Source: AP-15 sp963775875 (lineage in GTDB: Bacteria; Pseudomonadota; Alphaproteobacteria; ATCC43930; CGMCC-115725). Taken from it: DNA of 64,000 nt. The position numbers and the translations under genes were made by a program. A model generated the notes under the pieces. That model was not told the DNA's origin. It saw only the letters and a list, made by a program, of their open reading frames with translations, and searched no databases. The stretch is from the NCBI GenBank assembly GCA_963775875.1, contig CAVZKP010000016.1, positions 124,001 to 188,000 of the forward strand, given 5' to 3'. Below, piece by piece: positions 42,859-52,274 of the stretch; the first letter of the stretch is position 1; each line of letters begins with the position of its first letter.

Positions 42859-43659
42859 TCAACTTGCGCCGGCCTTGTAATCCGCCCGGATACGGTTTCG
42901 CAGGTTCGCGGTCCCGGCGGCGATATAGCCGCCGTCGATGGCGATCTCGGCGCCACTGATAAAGCTCAATTCGTCCGAGGCCAGAAACAGCACCAGATCG
43001 GCGCATTCCTGCGGTGTGCCTTGTCGATGCAGCGGGATCGCGACCCGCGCGGCATGCGCGAACGCTTCGCCGCCGCTGCGGAAAAATCCGGTATCGGCGA
43101 TCTGCCCGGGATGGATCGAGTTGACCCGGATGTTCCACGGCGAGAATTGCAGGACGGCCGTCTTGGTCAGGCCGCGCAGCCCCCATTTGCTGGCGGTATA
43201 GGCGGCGTCGTCATGCGCGGTCAGGCCGGCCGTCGAGGAGATGTTGATAATCGAGCCGCCGCCGCTGTCGCGGATCGCCGGCGCGCAATGCTTCATGCCC
43301 AAGAGCGGGCCGGTCAGGTTGACCGCGATCGTGCGGTTCCACGCCTCGACCGTCGTGTCGGCGATGCCCTGGCGGGCGATCGTGCCGGCATTGTTGACGA
43401 GGATGTGGAGCTTGCCGAATTGCGCCAAAGACGCCGCGACGACCTCCCGCCACGACGCTTCGTCGGCGACATCCTGGCGCAGGAACAGAGCTTTCGCCCC
43501 CTGCGCAGAAAGACGCCGCGCCAGCGCCTCGCCGGCGGCAACATCGATATCGGTCACGACAACGGCCGCCGCCTCGCGCACGAACAGTTCCGCCTCGGCC
43601 ACCCCCTGCCCGCCCGCGGCGCCGGTGATCAGCGCTACCTTGCCCGTCAGTCTTGGCAT
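42859..43659 (-). CDS. Short-chain dehydrogenase/reductase
   Basis: 266 residues. KVALITGAAGGQGVAEAELF has TGAAGGQG as the cofactor loop; D in VTDIDVAAG suggests NAD. LVNNAGTIARQ, SSTAGLTAHDDAAYTASKWGLRG (catalytic Tyr and Lys) and GAEIAIDGGYIAAG. Similar to steroid or cyclopentanol dehydrogenases. ATG 43659 preceded by GGAGGAAGATAT. Divergent from the HpaB-like gene across a 164-bp region with a palindrome. Confidence 0.92.
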   Translation of the reverse strand: MPRLTGKVALITGAAGGQGVAEAELFVREAAAVVVTDIDVAAGEALARRLSAQGAKALFLRQDVADEASWREVVAASLAQFGKLHILVNNAGTIARQGIADTTVEAWNRTIAVNLTGPLLGMKHCAPAIRDSGGGSIINISSTAGLTAHDDAAYTASKWGLRGLTKTAVLQFSPWNIRVNSIHPGQIADTGFFRSGGEAFAHAARVAIPLHRQGTPQECADLVLFLASDELSFISGAEIAIDGGYIAAGTANLRNRIRADYKAGAS

Positions 43660-43758
43660 ATCTTCCTCCGATCGGTTGCGGTTTGGCCGGTGTTGTTGAC
43701 CAAATTATTAAAATTAGCTTAACATGAAATTGAACAGGTCGCCGAGGCTTCCCTGCCC

Positions 43759-43776
43759 GAGCTGATTAATCAGCTC
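43759..43776. promoter_or_regulatory. Perfect 18-base palindrome between divergent SDR and HpaB-family genes
   Basis: GAGCTGATTAATCAGCTC, perfectly symmetric, 48 bases upstream of the HpaB-like ATG and 100 bases from the SDR start. The surrounding AT-rich stretch (43697-43730) is suited to promoters. Size and symmetry fit a dimeric repressor (MarR, TetR or GntR type). No regulator gene is adjacent. Confidence 0.6.
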
Positions 43777-43823
43777 CTCAGGGTGCAGGCTAACAATGAA
43801 ACCGTCATTGGGAGACTCCGATC

Positions 43824-45365
43824 ATGGCGCCGATGCTCCCCTATACCGGCAGCGAGTTCCTCGACAGCCTCGACGACGGCCGCGAGGTGTGGATCTATGG
43901 CGAGCGGGTCGGAAAGATCACCGAGCACCCAGCCTTCCGCAACACCGCGCGGATGGTGGCGCGGCTCTATGATGCGCTGCACCGCGACCATGCCGAGAAG
44001 AAGAATCTGCTGAGCTGTCCGACCGAATGGGGCGGCTTCACCCACCGCTATTTCGTCGCCCCCCGATCCGCCGAGGAACAGGTTGCCGCCCGCGACGCGA
44101 TCGCCGCGTGGTCGCGGCTGACCTATGGCTGGCTCGGCCGCTCGCCCGACTACAAGGCGGCCTTTCTCGCCACGCTCGGCGCCAACGCCGAGTTCTACGA
44201 GCCCTACCAGGAGAATGCGCTGCGCTGGTACCGCTACAGCCAGGAGCGGGCGCCGTTTGTCAACCATGCGATCGTGCAGCCGCCGGTCGACCGCAACATC
44301 GCCCCCGGCGCCCCGGGCGGCGCGACCGAAATCTACGCCCATGTGACCAAGGAGACCGACGCCGGCATCCGCGTCACCGGCGCCAAGGTCGTCGCCACCG
44401 GTTCGGCGTTGACCCATTTCACCTTTGTCGCGCATGTCGGCGTGCTGCCGATCCAGGACAAGAACTTCGCGGTGGTCTTTCTGGTGCCGAGCAATGCCCC
44501 GGGGCTCAAATTCATCTGCCGGGTCTCGAACGAACAGCGCGCCGCCGTGCTCGGCAGCCCGTTCGACTACCCGCTGTCGAGCCGGCTCGACGAGAATGAC
44601 GCGATCTTCATCATGGACGATGTATTGGTGCCGTGGGAGAATGTGTTCGTCTACGCCGACATCGACAAGGCCAACAATTTTTTCCCGAAGAGCGGGTTTC
44701 TGCCCCGCGCCATGCTGCAGGGCTGCACCCGGTTGGCGGTCAAGCTCGATTTCATCATCGGCCTGATGGTCAAGGCGACCGAGATCGCCGGCACCCGCGG
44801 GTTCCGCGGGGTCGAAGCCAATATCGGCGAGGTGATCGCCTGGCGCAACACGATGTGGGGGCTGTCCGACGCGATGGCCAAGAGCGCCGAACCGTGGGCG
44901 GGCGGCTGCGTATTGCCGGCGCTGGAGCCGGCCATGGCCTACCGCATCCTGGCGCCTGAAGCCTATGTCCAGATCAAGCAAATCATCGAGAAGACCGTCG
45001 CCAGCAGCCTGATCTACCTCAACTCGCATGCCCGCGACTTCAAGACCCCGGAATTGCGCCAATATCTCGACCGCTATGTCCGCGGCTCCGGCGGGGTCAG
45101 CGCGGTCGAGCGGGTCAAGCTGATGAAGCTGTTGTGGGACACGATCGGCAGCGAGTTCGGCGCCCGTCACGAGCTCTACGAAATCAACTACGCCGGCAGC
45201 CATGAGGAAATCCGCATCGACGCCCTGCGCGCGGCGGTCGGCTCGGGGCAATACGAGCGCTGGAAGAGTTTCGCCGACCAGTGCATGGCCGAATACGACC
45301 TCGACGGCTGGACCGCGCCCGACCTGATCAACCCCGACGACGTCAGCGTCCTCGGGCGGCTTTAG
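43824..45365 (+). CDS. 4-hydroxyphenylacetate 3-monooxygenase (HpaB/PvcC family)
   Basis: 513 residues. TGSEFLDSLDDGREVWIYGERV at the start, YQENALRWYRYSQERAPFVNHAIVQPPVDR, SALTHFTFVAHVG, FIMDDVLVPWENVFVYADIDKAN and GGVSAVERVKLMKLLWD are standard for the flavin-dependent HpaB oxygenases, with an acyl-CoA-dehydrogenase-like fold. It needs a separate flavin reductase, which is not in the window. Probable aromatic hydroxylase. Start near GGGAGACTCCGATC. Confidence 0.92.
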   Translation: MAPMLPYTGSEFLDSLDDGREVWIYGERVGKITEHPAFRNTARMVARLYDALHRDHAEKKNLLSCPTEWGGFTHRYFVAPRSAEEQVAARDAIAAWSRLTYGWLGRSPDYKAAFLATLGANAEFYEPYQENALRWYRYSQERAPFVNHAIVQPPVDRNIAPGAPGGATEIYAHVTKETDAGIRVTGAKVVATGSALTHFTFVAHVGVLPIQDKNFAVVFLVPSNAPGLKFICRVSNEQRAAVLGSPFDYPLSSRLDENDAIFIMDDVLVPWENVFVYADIDKANNFFPKSGFLPRAMLQGCTRLAVKLDFIIGLMVKATEIAGTRGFRGVEANIGEVIAWRNTMWGLSDAMAKSAEPWAGGCVLPALEPAMAYRILAPEAYVQIKQIIEKTVASSLIYLNSHARDFKTPELRQYLDRYVRGSGGVSAVERVKLMKLLWDTIGSEFGARHELYEINYAGSHEEIRIDALRAAVGSGQYERWKSFADQCMAEYDLDGWTAPDLINPDDVSVLGRL

Positions 45366-45388
45366 GCCCGTATAGAACTGCGCGACGG

Positions 45389-45691
45389 TTAGGCTGCCTC
45401 CTGCGGCTTGTAGGGCTCGATCTTTGCGAGCTGGTCGGCGATGCGGCGCTTGGCTGCGAGCGTATCGTAGGCGTTCTGGAGGCGAAGGAAATAGCCCTCG
45501 GATAGCCCAAAGAACCGGCACAGACGCAGATCGGTGTCGGCGGTGATGTCGCGAGCACCGTTGACGATCGCGTGGATGCGGTTTCCCGGAACGCCGATCG
45601 CGTGAGCCAGCTGGTTCTGGCTCATGCCTAGCTCCCTCAGGAACTCTTCCTTGAGAATCTCGCCTGGGTGCGGGTTATCAAGCTCGTCCAT
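45389..45691 (-). CDS. higA: HigA antitoxin, XRE family
   Basis: 100 residues. DNPHPGEILKEEFLRELGMSQNQLAHAIGVPGNRIHAIVNGARDITADTDLRLCRFFGLSEGYFLRLQ is the HigA/VapI helix-turn-helix addiction-module type. ATG 45691 lies 10 bases after the higB stop; a TTG at 45718 would overlap higB. It represses the shared promoter with HigB as co-repressor. Confidence 0.93.
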   Translation of the reverse strand: MDELDNPHPGEILKEEFLRELGMSQNQLAHAIGVPGNRIHAIVNGARDITADTDLRLCRFFGLSEGYFLRLQNAYDTLAAKRRIADQLAKIEPYKPQEAA

Positions 45692-45701
45692 CGTTTTTCC
45701 G

Positions 45702-45983
45702 TCAATGATAGTCGACAATCTCTACGTCATCTGCATGGCCGTCCGACCATACGAAGCATATGCGCCATTGCTCGTTGATCCGGATGCTCATTTGCCCGGC
45801 CCGATCTCCGCCCAGCGATTCGAGGCGGTTTCCCGGCGGGCTCCGGAGATCGTCCAAAGTGCGCGAGGCATCGACCTGCCGCAGCTTTCGCAATCCCCGA
45901 TCCTGAATATCGCGGGGAAATCTCCGGCTCACCCGGCCGTGCCATACGCCTTCCGTTTCCTTACATTTGAACGATCGGATCAT
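45702..45983 (-). CDS. higB: HigB toxin, RelE-like mRNA interferase
   Basis: 93 residues. MIRSFKCKETEGVWHGRVSRRFPRDIQDRGLRKLRQVDASRTLDDLRSPPGNRLESLGGDRAGQMSIRINEQWRICFVW is the HigB/Killer fold; basic residues R and the terminal WRICFVWSDGHADDVEIVDYH carry the catalytic histidine. Cuts mRNA at the ribosome. It reads in the same frame as the end of glnS, which lacks a stop in between (see glnS). First gene of higBA, reversed toxin-first order as usual. Confidence 0.93.
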   Translation of the reverse strand: MIRSFKCKETEGVWHGRVSRRFPRDIQDRGLRKLRQVDASRTLDDLRSPPGNRLESLGGDRAGQMSIRINEQWRICFVWSDGHADDVEIVDYH

Positions 45984-45995
45984 CTGGCTGCACGG

Positions 45996-46024
45996 AATAT
46001 AAGATGATACGGGATACGTATCAA
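45996..46024 (-). promoter_or_regulatory. higBA promoter with operator
   Basis: Minus strand TTGATA (46024-46019), 17-base spacer, TATATT (46001-45996): a near-consensus sigma70 promoter. The 10-base palindrome GATACGTATC (46013-46022) overlaps the -35 and a further GATAC half-site lies at 46006-46010, suitable for HigA dimers. Only about 6 nt of leader before the higB ATG. Confidence 0.75.
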
Positions 46025-46057
46025 GGGGGGAACCGTCTGGTCGAGTGATTAACGTCC

Positions 46058-47757
46058 CTACGCTCCCGCCCGCCTGCGCCTTGGCCCAGCTGTCGCGCAG
46101 ACCGACGGTGCGGTTGAAGACCAGACGACCGGGCCGCGCATCGGGGTCGAGGCAGAAATAGCCCTGGCGCTCGAATTGCACCGGCTCGCCCAGCACCGCA
46201 GCAGCGAGCGCCGGCTCGACCCTGCTCTCTCTCAGCACTTCGAGCGAATCCGGGTTTAGATCGGCAAAGAGATCGCCATCGGCGCCGGGATCGGGGCGGG
46301 TGAACAGCGGGTTGTAGAGCCGGATTTCCGCCGGCACGGCGCTGGCCGCATCGACCCAGTGCAGGGTCGCCCGCACTTTGCGGCCGTCGGGCGCGTTGCC
46401 GCCGCGGGTCGCCGGGTCATAGCTGCAGCGCAGTTCGACGACCTCGCCCGCCGCGTTCTTCACCACCTCGCGGCAGGTGACGAAATAGGCATAGCGCAGC
46501 CGCACCTCGCGCCCCGGCGCCAGTCGATAGAAATTCTTCGGCGGATTTTCCATGAAATCGTCGCGTTCGACATAAAGCTCGCGGCCGAACGGGATCCGCC
46601 GCGTACCGGCGGCCGGGATCCTCCGGGTTGTTGACCGCGTCGAGTTCCTCGCCCTCACCCTCGGAGTAGTTCTCGATAACCAGCTTCAGCGGGCGCAGCA
46701 CCGCCATCCGCCGCGGCGCGGTCTTGTTCAAATGCTCGCGCACCGCATGATCGAACATCGCGACATCGACCAGGCTGTTGGCGCGGGCGACGCCGACCCG
46801 GCGGGCAAAATCGCGGATCGCCGCCGCCGGCACCCCGCGCCGCCGCAGTCCGGCCAGGGTCGGCATGCGCGGATCGTCCCAGCCATCGACCCGTCCCTCG
46901 TGGACCAGCCCGGTCAAAAAGCGCTTCGACAACACCGTGTGGTCGAGGTTGAGCCGGGCGAATTCGTATTGCCGCGGCCGCGACGGCACCGGCAGATGGT
47001 CGAGCAGCCAGTCGTAGAGCGGCCGGTGATCCTCGAATTCGAGCGTGCATAGCGAGTGCGTCACGCCCTCGATCGCGTCCGACTGGCCGTGGGCGAAATC
47101 ATAGCTCGGATAGATCGACCATCGGTTCCCGGTGCGCGGATGCGCGGTGTGCAGGATGCGGTACAGCACCGGATCGCGCAGATTGATGTTGCCCGAGGCC
47201 ATGTCGATCTTGGCGCGCAGCACCCGGGCGCCGTTGGGAAATTCGCCGGCGCGCATGCGGCGGAACAGATCGAGGTTTTCGGCGACGCCGCGCTCGCGAA
47301 ACGGGCTGTTATGGCCGGGCTCGGTCAGGGTGCCGCGCATCGCCCGCATCTCCTCGGCGGGAAGATCGTCGACATAGGCATCGCCGGTCCGGATCAGATG
47401 CTCGGCCCAGTCGTAGAGCTGATCGAAATAATCGGAGGCGTGGTAGAGGTGCCGGCCCCAATCGAAGCCGAGCCAGCGCACGTCGCGCTCGATGGCGTCG
47501 ATATATTGCTGTTCTTCCCGGGTCGGATTGGTGTCGTCGAAGCGCAGATGGCAATGGCCGCCATATTCCTGCGCCACCCCGAAATTGAGGCAGATCGACT
47601 TGGCATGGCCGATATGGAGATAGCCGTTGGGCTCGGGCGGAAACCGCGTCACCACCCGCTGCGTGCGCCCGGCGGCGAGATCGGCCTCGATGATGTCGCG
47701 GATAAAGTCGCGCCCCGCCGCCCCTCTCTCGCCCGCCGCCGCCGTCTCGCTCGCCAT
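46058..47757 (-). pseudogene. glnS: Glutaminyl-tRNA synthetase, frameshifted
   Basis: ATG 47757. VVTRFPPEPNGYLHIGHAKSICLNFG (HIGH), FDDTNPTREEQ, RLNLDHTVLSKRFL (KMSKS) and the beta-barrel domain after VNNPEDP. At 46615-46617 one extra base on the CCGG run shifts the frame: NNPEDP is followed in the +1 frame by AAGTRRIPFGRELYVERDDFMENPPKNFYRLAPG. The last coded block is FNRTVGLRDSWAKAQAGG. A second extra base at 46065-46067 would explain why the natural stop (TAG 46058-46060) is missed and the frame runs on into higB. Repairing both gives about 565 residues. Confidence 0.9.
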
Positions 47758-47836
47758 ATCATTCCCCGATCCGATCCGGGGCCTAATGTGGCCAATCCGC
47801 GCGCCCCCGCCAAGCCCGGGCTGCTCGGCCGCCGGG

Positions 47837-50800
47837 TCAAGCCGGGTCGACCTCGATCCGCCCGGTGCGGGCTCGAAGCAAGCTCGGGGCATCCTGCATC
47901 GTCAACCCGCAAAAGGCGATCAGGTAGAACAGCGTTGCCAGGCGCGGGACTTCGAGCAGGCAATCGAAAACGCCGCTGAACATTACCGCGACCAGCGACG
48001 CTGCGACGCAGGCGGCCATCCGATTGCCGCGCCCGATCGCCCGCCCGGCGCCCAGCAGCGCTGCGGCGCAAAGCAGGACAAGCGCGGCGAGGCCCAGGGC
48101 GCCGCTCTCGAAGAACGTCATCAGGTACTGATTTTCGATACGCCAGACCAGATGATCGTCATCGGTGAAGTACCAGCGCTCGGTGCCGCGGGCGAAATCT
48201 CCATTGGCGATAACGTCGTGGTCCTGCGGATCGAACAGGCGGATCTGACTGATTTCGACGGTGGTCCCGGCGATCGGATCGACAAGGTCGAGTTCGACCG
48301 GGCGCCCGAGCCAGCCGAAGAGGCGGCGCCGGGCCAGCCCGGCGGTCGAAATCGCCGCACCGAAAGTCTCCCACTTCCCTGGCGTGCGGGAGCGGAAGGT
48401 GGCCCCGCGGCAATTGTCCGAGAACAGCAAAAGCTTCTCGCACAGCAGGATCGACAGCGCGCCCCTGCCATCGGGCGACCGCATGCCGAGAAACAGCCGG
48501 TAGCGAAGCCCGGGCTCGACCGCAATCTTCTGCCCGAAATAGGTCGGGGAGCCGGCGCTCAGCGACAAAAAGCGATAGGCCCCGTCATGCCCGACGACAA
48601 AATTGGTCGGGAAATGGCCGCCGGGCGCGCGCGCCAGAACGATCCGCGGATAGGTCCCCAATCCCATGCCGAACAGAGCCGTGGCGATGCCGCCGCGGCG
48701 CAGCGCCAGGCCGCCGGTCCAATTGCTCTCGCGCCCGACCAGATCCGGAAATATCGCACGCAGCCGCCCGGTCATGTACGGGGTGCCGAACCCGGCCGCG
48801 ACGATGCCGGCGATGGTCAGCATCACCACCGCCGGCAGCAGCCGCGCCGAGCGCTGTTCGGTATTGCGGCGCGCGCTCCACGCCCAGCCCAGGCAGGCGA
48901 TCGCCGTTGAAATCGACGCGCTGGCATAGGCGGCGCGGGCAAAGCTGACCACCAGGGCGTAGCCGGCGCCGATCGCGACGACGATCATCGCCAGCAATGC
49001 CAGCGGGCTCGGCCGCAGCAGAAACACCAGCACAAACGGCAGCGCCATCGCCAGATAGGCGCCGATATAACCGCCGCCGAGATGCATGCTGGAAAAGGTG
49101 GCGACAACGCGGTAATCGCTGGTGAAATCGAAGAGGCCGGGGAACAGGGCGCGCTCGACTGCGCTCGCACCGGCAACCAGTGCTAGCCCGGCGGTCATGC
49201 CGCCGCCGAGCCAGGCCAACGCATCGCCGCGCATGCGCAGCCGCTCGCGCAGAAACGGCAGCAACGCCAGCGCCGTAAGCAGCCCCTTGGCCAGGCGCAG
49301 GGCGTTGTCCGGGCGCAGATAGGGATTGTCGGACCCGCCCGCCGGACCCGGCAGCGCCAGCCCCATGGCGACGCTCGCAAGACAGCTGAGAATGGTCAGC
49401 GCCAGCGCCAATCCGCAAAGGCCGCGAACCCGGAAATCGGCCGGACCCGGCGGCGCGCGAAGCGCCAGGATGCCGATCGTGACCAGGGCGAACAGGTCGG
49501 GCTCGCCGACATACATCCAGCCGGTCCACGGGGTCAGGTCGAGCGCCGGCAATAGCGCCGGCACCACCGCCAGCCACAGCGACGGCCAGCGCCACAGCGC
49601 CGCTCCATAGGCGCCGAGAACGGCCCCCAGCAGCCACGGCGCCAGCGGGAAATTCGCGGTCAGGATCGCCGCGGCCGAGACGCAGCTCACAGCGACGCCG
49701 AGCCTGGCGAGGGCCGCGGCCGGATGGGCCCGCCCGCCATCGCGAAACGAAGTCTCGGCGGGGTGCGGCGAGGCGCGATGGTCTGGCCGGGCGGCGGCGC
49801 GGGCCGGCGCCGCGGTCGCGGTCGCGGCGATCGGCCCGGCGCCGACGATCCGCCAGAAGCCCGGGGTCAGCCGGGCGGCGAACCCGGCGGCGATCGCGGC
49901 GATGATGATATTGGTGAAATCGGGCTGCAGGCCCGGCTTGAGCCAGCGGCCCAGTTCGATCGCCAGGGAAAACAGGGACGCGGCGATGGCGGCGGCCGAT
50001 ACCGGGGCGCGGCCGCCGCCGCGCCGCAGCGCGATCATCACCCCGATCGGAGCGAACGCAACGATCTCGGCGGCAATGCTCTGCGCCGCATGCGCCTTGG
50101 TGACGATGTAGTGATGATAGAATGGCAACCAGCCATGCGGATCGAACGCGGCGCGGGCCTCGGCCGGATCGCGCCATTGCGGCGACAACAGATCGTTGAC
50201 GAAGGCGACGGCGAGCACATAGGGCGGCACCAGCCAGGGCACCAGCCGCGCCAGCAATCTGCGCCAAGGCGCCGGGTCCCGCCCTTCGAGCCGCTTTACC
50301 AGAACGCCGCCGATGACGATTCCGGCGGTGCGATAACCGATTGCCGCCAGCGACGGCGCGGCGTCGAGCAGAAACAGGCTGATCACCGCCACGCCCGACA
50401 TCAGCAGACAGCCGGTGGCGGCGATCCGCAACAACGAAATCGGGCGCCGCGCCAGAGCCAGCAATGAACCGATCGGAACGGTCGCCGCGGTCGCCGCCAG
50501 CACCATGATCAGGCGCAGGCTCGCCGGCCGGCCCTCGCCCGGCCATGACAGCAGCAGGTGCGGCACGACGGCGACCCGCTCGCGCAAATCGGTCGGGCTG
50601 AGCGCAAAATCGAACGGAAACAGGAAGAAGACAAACAGCCCCAGCGCGTAGACCGCGCACACGATGGCCAGCGCCCGCCGGCCGCCGCCGGCCAAAGCCC
50701 CCCGCAAGCTGGACAGGCGCTCATGCAGCAGCGCGAACAGTCCGACCCCGAGCAGGCATCCGAGGCTCTGCGCCAGGATGTAATTCAGCGAGACGGTGCG

Positions 50801-51199
50801 CGGCGGAAAGAACAGCTGCGCATATTTGACGCCGGCGATGAAAACGATGCAGCCCCCGAGTGCGGCAACCGCGGCCAGCCCGCGTCGCATGCCGCCCGCC
50901 CGGGGCCACAGCGCTCCGGTCGCCAGAAACCCCAATGGCACCAGCATCGCCAAATTCGCCATCCAATCGGGGCGCTGATCGGACCCGGTCGCCAGATAGG
51001 GCGTCGCCAGAAACAGCCGCCAGGCGGCCGCGGGATCGCGCGCGACAAAATTGGTCCCGCCCGGGCCGAGAGCGAGGCTCACATAGACGATGGCCAGAGC
51101 GTAGACGCCGGCCCAGCCGGCGAAGCGGGCGCGGCGCCGAACCAGGGGTGGCGGCGGGCCCGCCGGCCGGCGATGGGTGATCTGCGGAGGCTCGACCAT
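47837..51199 (-). CDS. VanZ-VanZ-O-antigen-ligase fusion membrane protein
   Basis: 1120 residues. A first VanZ-like domain lies at about 78-165 (DWMANLAMLVPLGFLATGAL, then VKYAQLFFPPRTVSLNYILAQSLGCLLG), a second at about 360-445 (IAAEIVAFAPIGVMIALRR, FSLAIELGRWLKPGLQPDFTNIIIAAIAAGFAA), then an O-antigen ligase/polymerase-like core at about 500-830 (FSSMHLGGGYIGAYLAMALPF, VVSFARAAYASASIS). A soluble, cysteine-containing domain follows at about 870-1025 (LRYRLFLGMRSPDGRGALSILLCEKLLL, WETFGAAISTAG, NGDFARGTERWYF), like a carbohydrate-binding beta-sandwich, before the last membrane helices. Predicted role: polymerising or ligating a cell-surface glycan. Starts at ATG 51199 with GCGGAGGCTCGACC upstream. 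Confidence 0.88.
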   Translation of the reverse strand: MVEPPQITHRRPAGPPPPLVRRRARFAGWAGVYALAIVYVSLALGPGGTNFVARDPAAAWRLFLATPYLATGSDQRPDWMANLAMLVPLGFLATGALWPRAGGMRRGLAAVAALGGCIVFIAGVKYAQLFFPPRTVSLNYILAQSLGCLLGVGLFALLHERLSSLRGALAGGGRRALAIVCAVYALGLFVFFLFPFDFALSPTDLRERVAVVPHLLLSWPGEGRPASLRLIMVLAATAATVPIGSLLALARRPISLLRIAATGCLLMSGVAVISLFLLDAAPSLAAIGYRTAGIVIGGVLVKRLEGRDPAPWRRLLARLVPWLVPPYVLAVAFVNDLLSPQWRDPAEARAAFDPHGWLPFYHHYIVTKAHAAQSIAAEIVAFAPIGVMIALRRGGGRAPVSAAAIAASLFSLAIELGRWLKPGLQPDFTNIIIAAIAAGFAARLTPGFWRIVGAGPIAATATAAPARAAARPDHRASPHPAETSFRDGGRAHPAAALARLGVAVSCVSAAAILTANFPLAPWLLGAVLGAYGAALWRWPSLWLAVVPALLPALDLTPWTGWMYVGEPDLFALVTIGILALRAPPGPADFRVRGLCGLALALTILSCLASVAMGLALPGPAGGSDNPYLRPDNALRLAKGLLTALALLPFLRERLRMRGDALAWLGGGMTAGLALVAGASAVERALFPGLFDFTSDYRVVATFSSMHLGGGYIGAYLAMALPFVLVFLLRPSPLALLAMIVVAIGAGYALVVSFARAAYASASISTAIACLGWAWSARRNTEQRSARLLPAVVMLTIAGIVAAGFGTPYMTGRLRAIFPDLVGRESNWTGGLALRRGGIATALFGMGLGTYPRIVLARAPGGHFPTNFVVGHDGAYRFLSLSAGSPTYFGQKIAVEPGLRYRLFLGMRSPDGRGALSILLCEKLLLFSDNCRGATFRSRTPGKWETFGAAISTAGLARRRLFGWLGRPVELDLVDPIAGTTVEISQIRLFDPQDHDVIANGDFARGTERWYFTDDDHLVWRIENQYLMTFFESGALGLAALVLLCAAALLGAGRAIGRGNRMAACVAASLVAVMFSGVFDCLLEVPRLATLFYLIAFCGLTMQDAPSLLRARTGRIEVDPA

Positions 51200-51287
51200 C
51201 CTCGGATGCTGATGCTGTCGCCGAGGGCGCGCTTACCCCGGCCGCAGGCCGGCCTCGGCGCGGCCTCGGGAGGATCGAGGAAAGACC

Positions 51288-52256
51288 TTAAACCTCCCTG
51301 AGCCGCCCGTCGGATTTCACCGCTTCGGCGATGGCCTCAAACGCGGCGACGGTGGCCAGGATCTCGCCGCTCGGGATCGGATAGCGGGCGGTGCCGGCGG
51401 CCGCGGCGGCAAAGGCTTCGAGATTGACCCGAACCGAATTCACCGGCGCAAAGCTTAAATGCTGCGGCGCGGCGCCGCTCCTGCGCAGCACCAGATCGGT
51501 CGGCCCCAGCACTTCCGCCGAAGCGTTGCGGCCAAAGGCGTGGAGCCGCATATAGGCCGGGGTCGAGCGCACCGCGGCCAGGGTTCCGCTGACCCCGGAG
51601 GCGAATTCGAGCAGAACCGAAAGGCTGTCGAGCGGATCGGGCGGCGGTTTGTGCGACAGCAGCAGCGCCTGTACCCGCCGCACCGGCCCGGCCAGCTCGA
51701 CGAGCGCATCGAGCATGTGAATGCCGGTGCCGGTCAAGCCACCGGCCGGCGACTCTTCGGCCGAAAACCGCCATGGCGAAAACGAGCCGGCGACCTCGTT
51801 GCTGAAATGCGCTTCGAGATGGCGAATCTGCCCGAGTTCGCCGCTGGCGGCAAGCCGCGCCAATTCGCGTATTGCCGGGAAAAACCGCTTGTCGGTGCCG
51901 ACCCCGAGCACGACGCCCGCACCCTCGCAGGCGGCGATCGCCCGCGCCGCCTCGGCCTTGGTCAGGCATAGCGGCTTTTCGCAGAAGACGTGCTTGCCGG
52001 CCGCAGCGGCGGCGACGATCTGCGCGCAATGCAGCGAATGCGGCGTGGCCAGGACGACTGCATCGATGCCGGGATCGGCCAGCACCGTCGCGAGATCGGC
52101 TGCGAGTTCAAGATCGTGCCTGACCGCAAAATCGCGATGCGCGCTGGGATCGCGGCTGACCGCACGGACAAAGCGCAGCCCGCCGCTTTTCCCCTGCACC
52201 GCCTCGACCAGGGTTTCGCCCCAGCGGCCGAGACCGACGATTGCGGCGTCGATCAT
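51288..52256 (-). CDS. Gfo/Idh/MocA family oxidoreductase
   Basis: 322 residues. MIDAAIVGLGRWGETLVEAVQG is the NAD(P) loop, DAVVLATPHSLHCAQIVAAAAAGKHVFCEKPLCLT has the EKP motif, and GGLTGTGIHMLDALVELAG the second-domain block. Dehydrogenases of this family act on sugars and inositols; a role next to a glycan-polymerising membrane protein would make sense, but is inference. ATG 52256; it precedes the glycan gene on the same strand. Confidence 0.92.
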   Translation of the reverse strand: MIDAAIVGLGRWGETLVEAVQGKSGGLRFVRAVSRDPSAHRDFAVRHDLELAADLATVLADPGIDAVVLATPHSLHCAQIVAAAAAGKHVFCEKPLCLTKAEAARAIAACEGAGVVLGVGTDKRFFPAIRELARLAASGELGQIRHLEAHFSNEVAGSFSPWRFSAEESPAGGLTGTGIHMLDALVELAGPVRRVQALLLSHKPPPDPLDSLSVLLEFASGVSGTLAAVRSTPAYMRLHAFGRNASAEVLGPTDLVLRRSGAAPQHLSFAPVNSVRVNLEAFAAAAAGTARYPIPSGEILATVAAFEAIAEAVKSDGRLREV

Positions 52257-52274
52257 CGGCCGGTCGGACGTCCG

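Noticed and set aside
45702..46658. A GlnS C-terminal-HigB fusion protein
   Set aside because: HigB has its own promoter, ATG and full length; the join exists only because the glnS stop is missed by an extra base.
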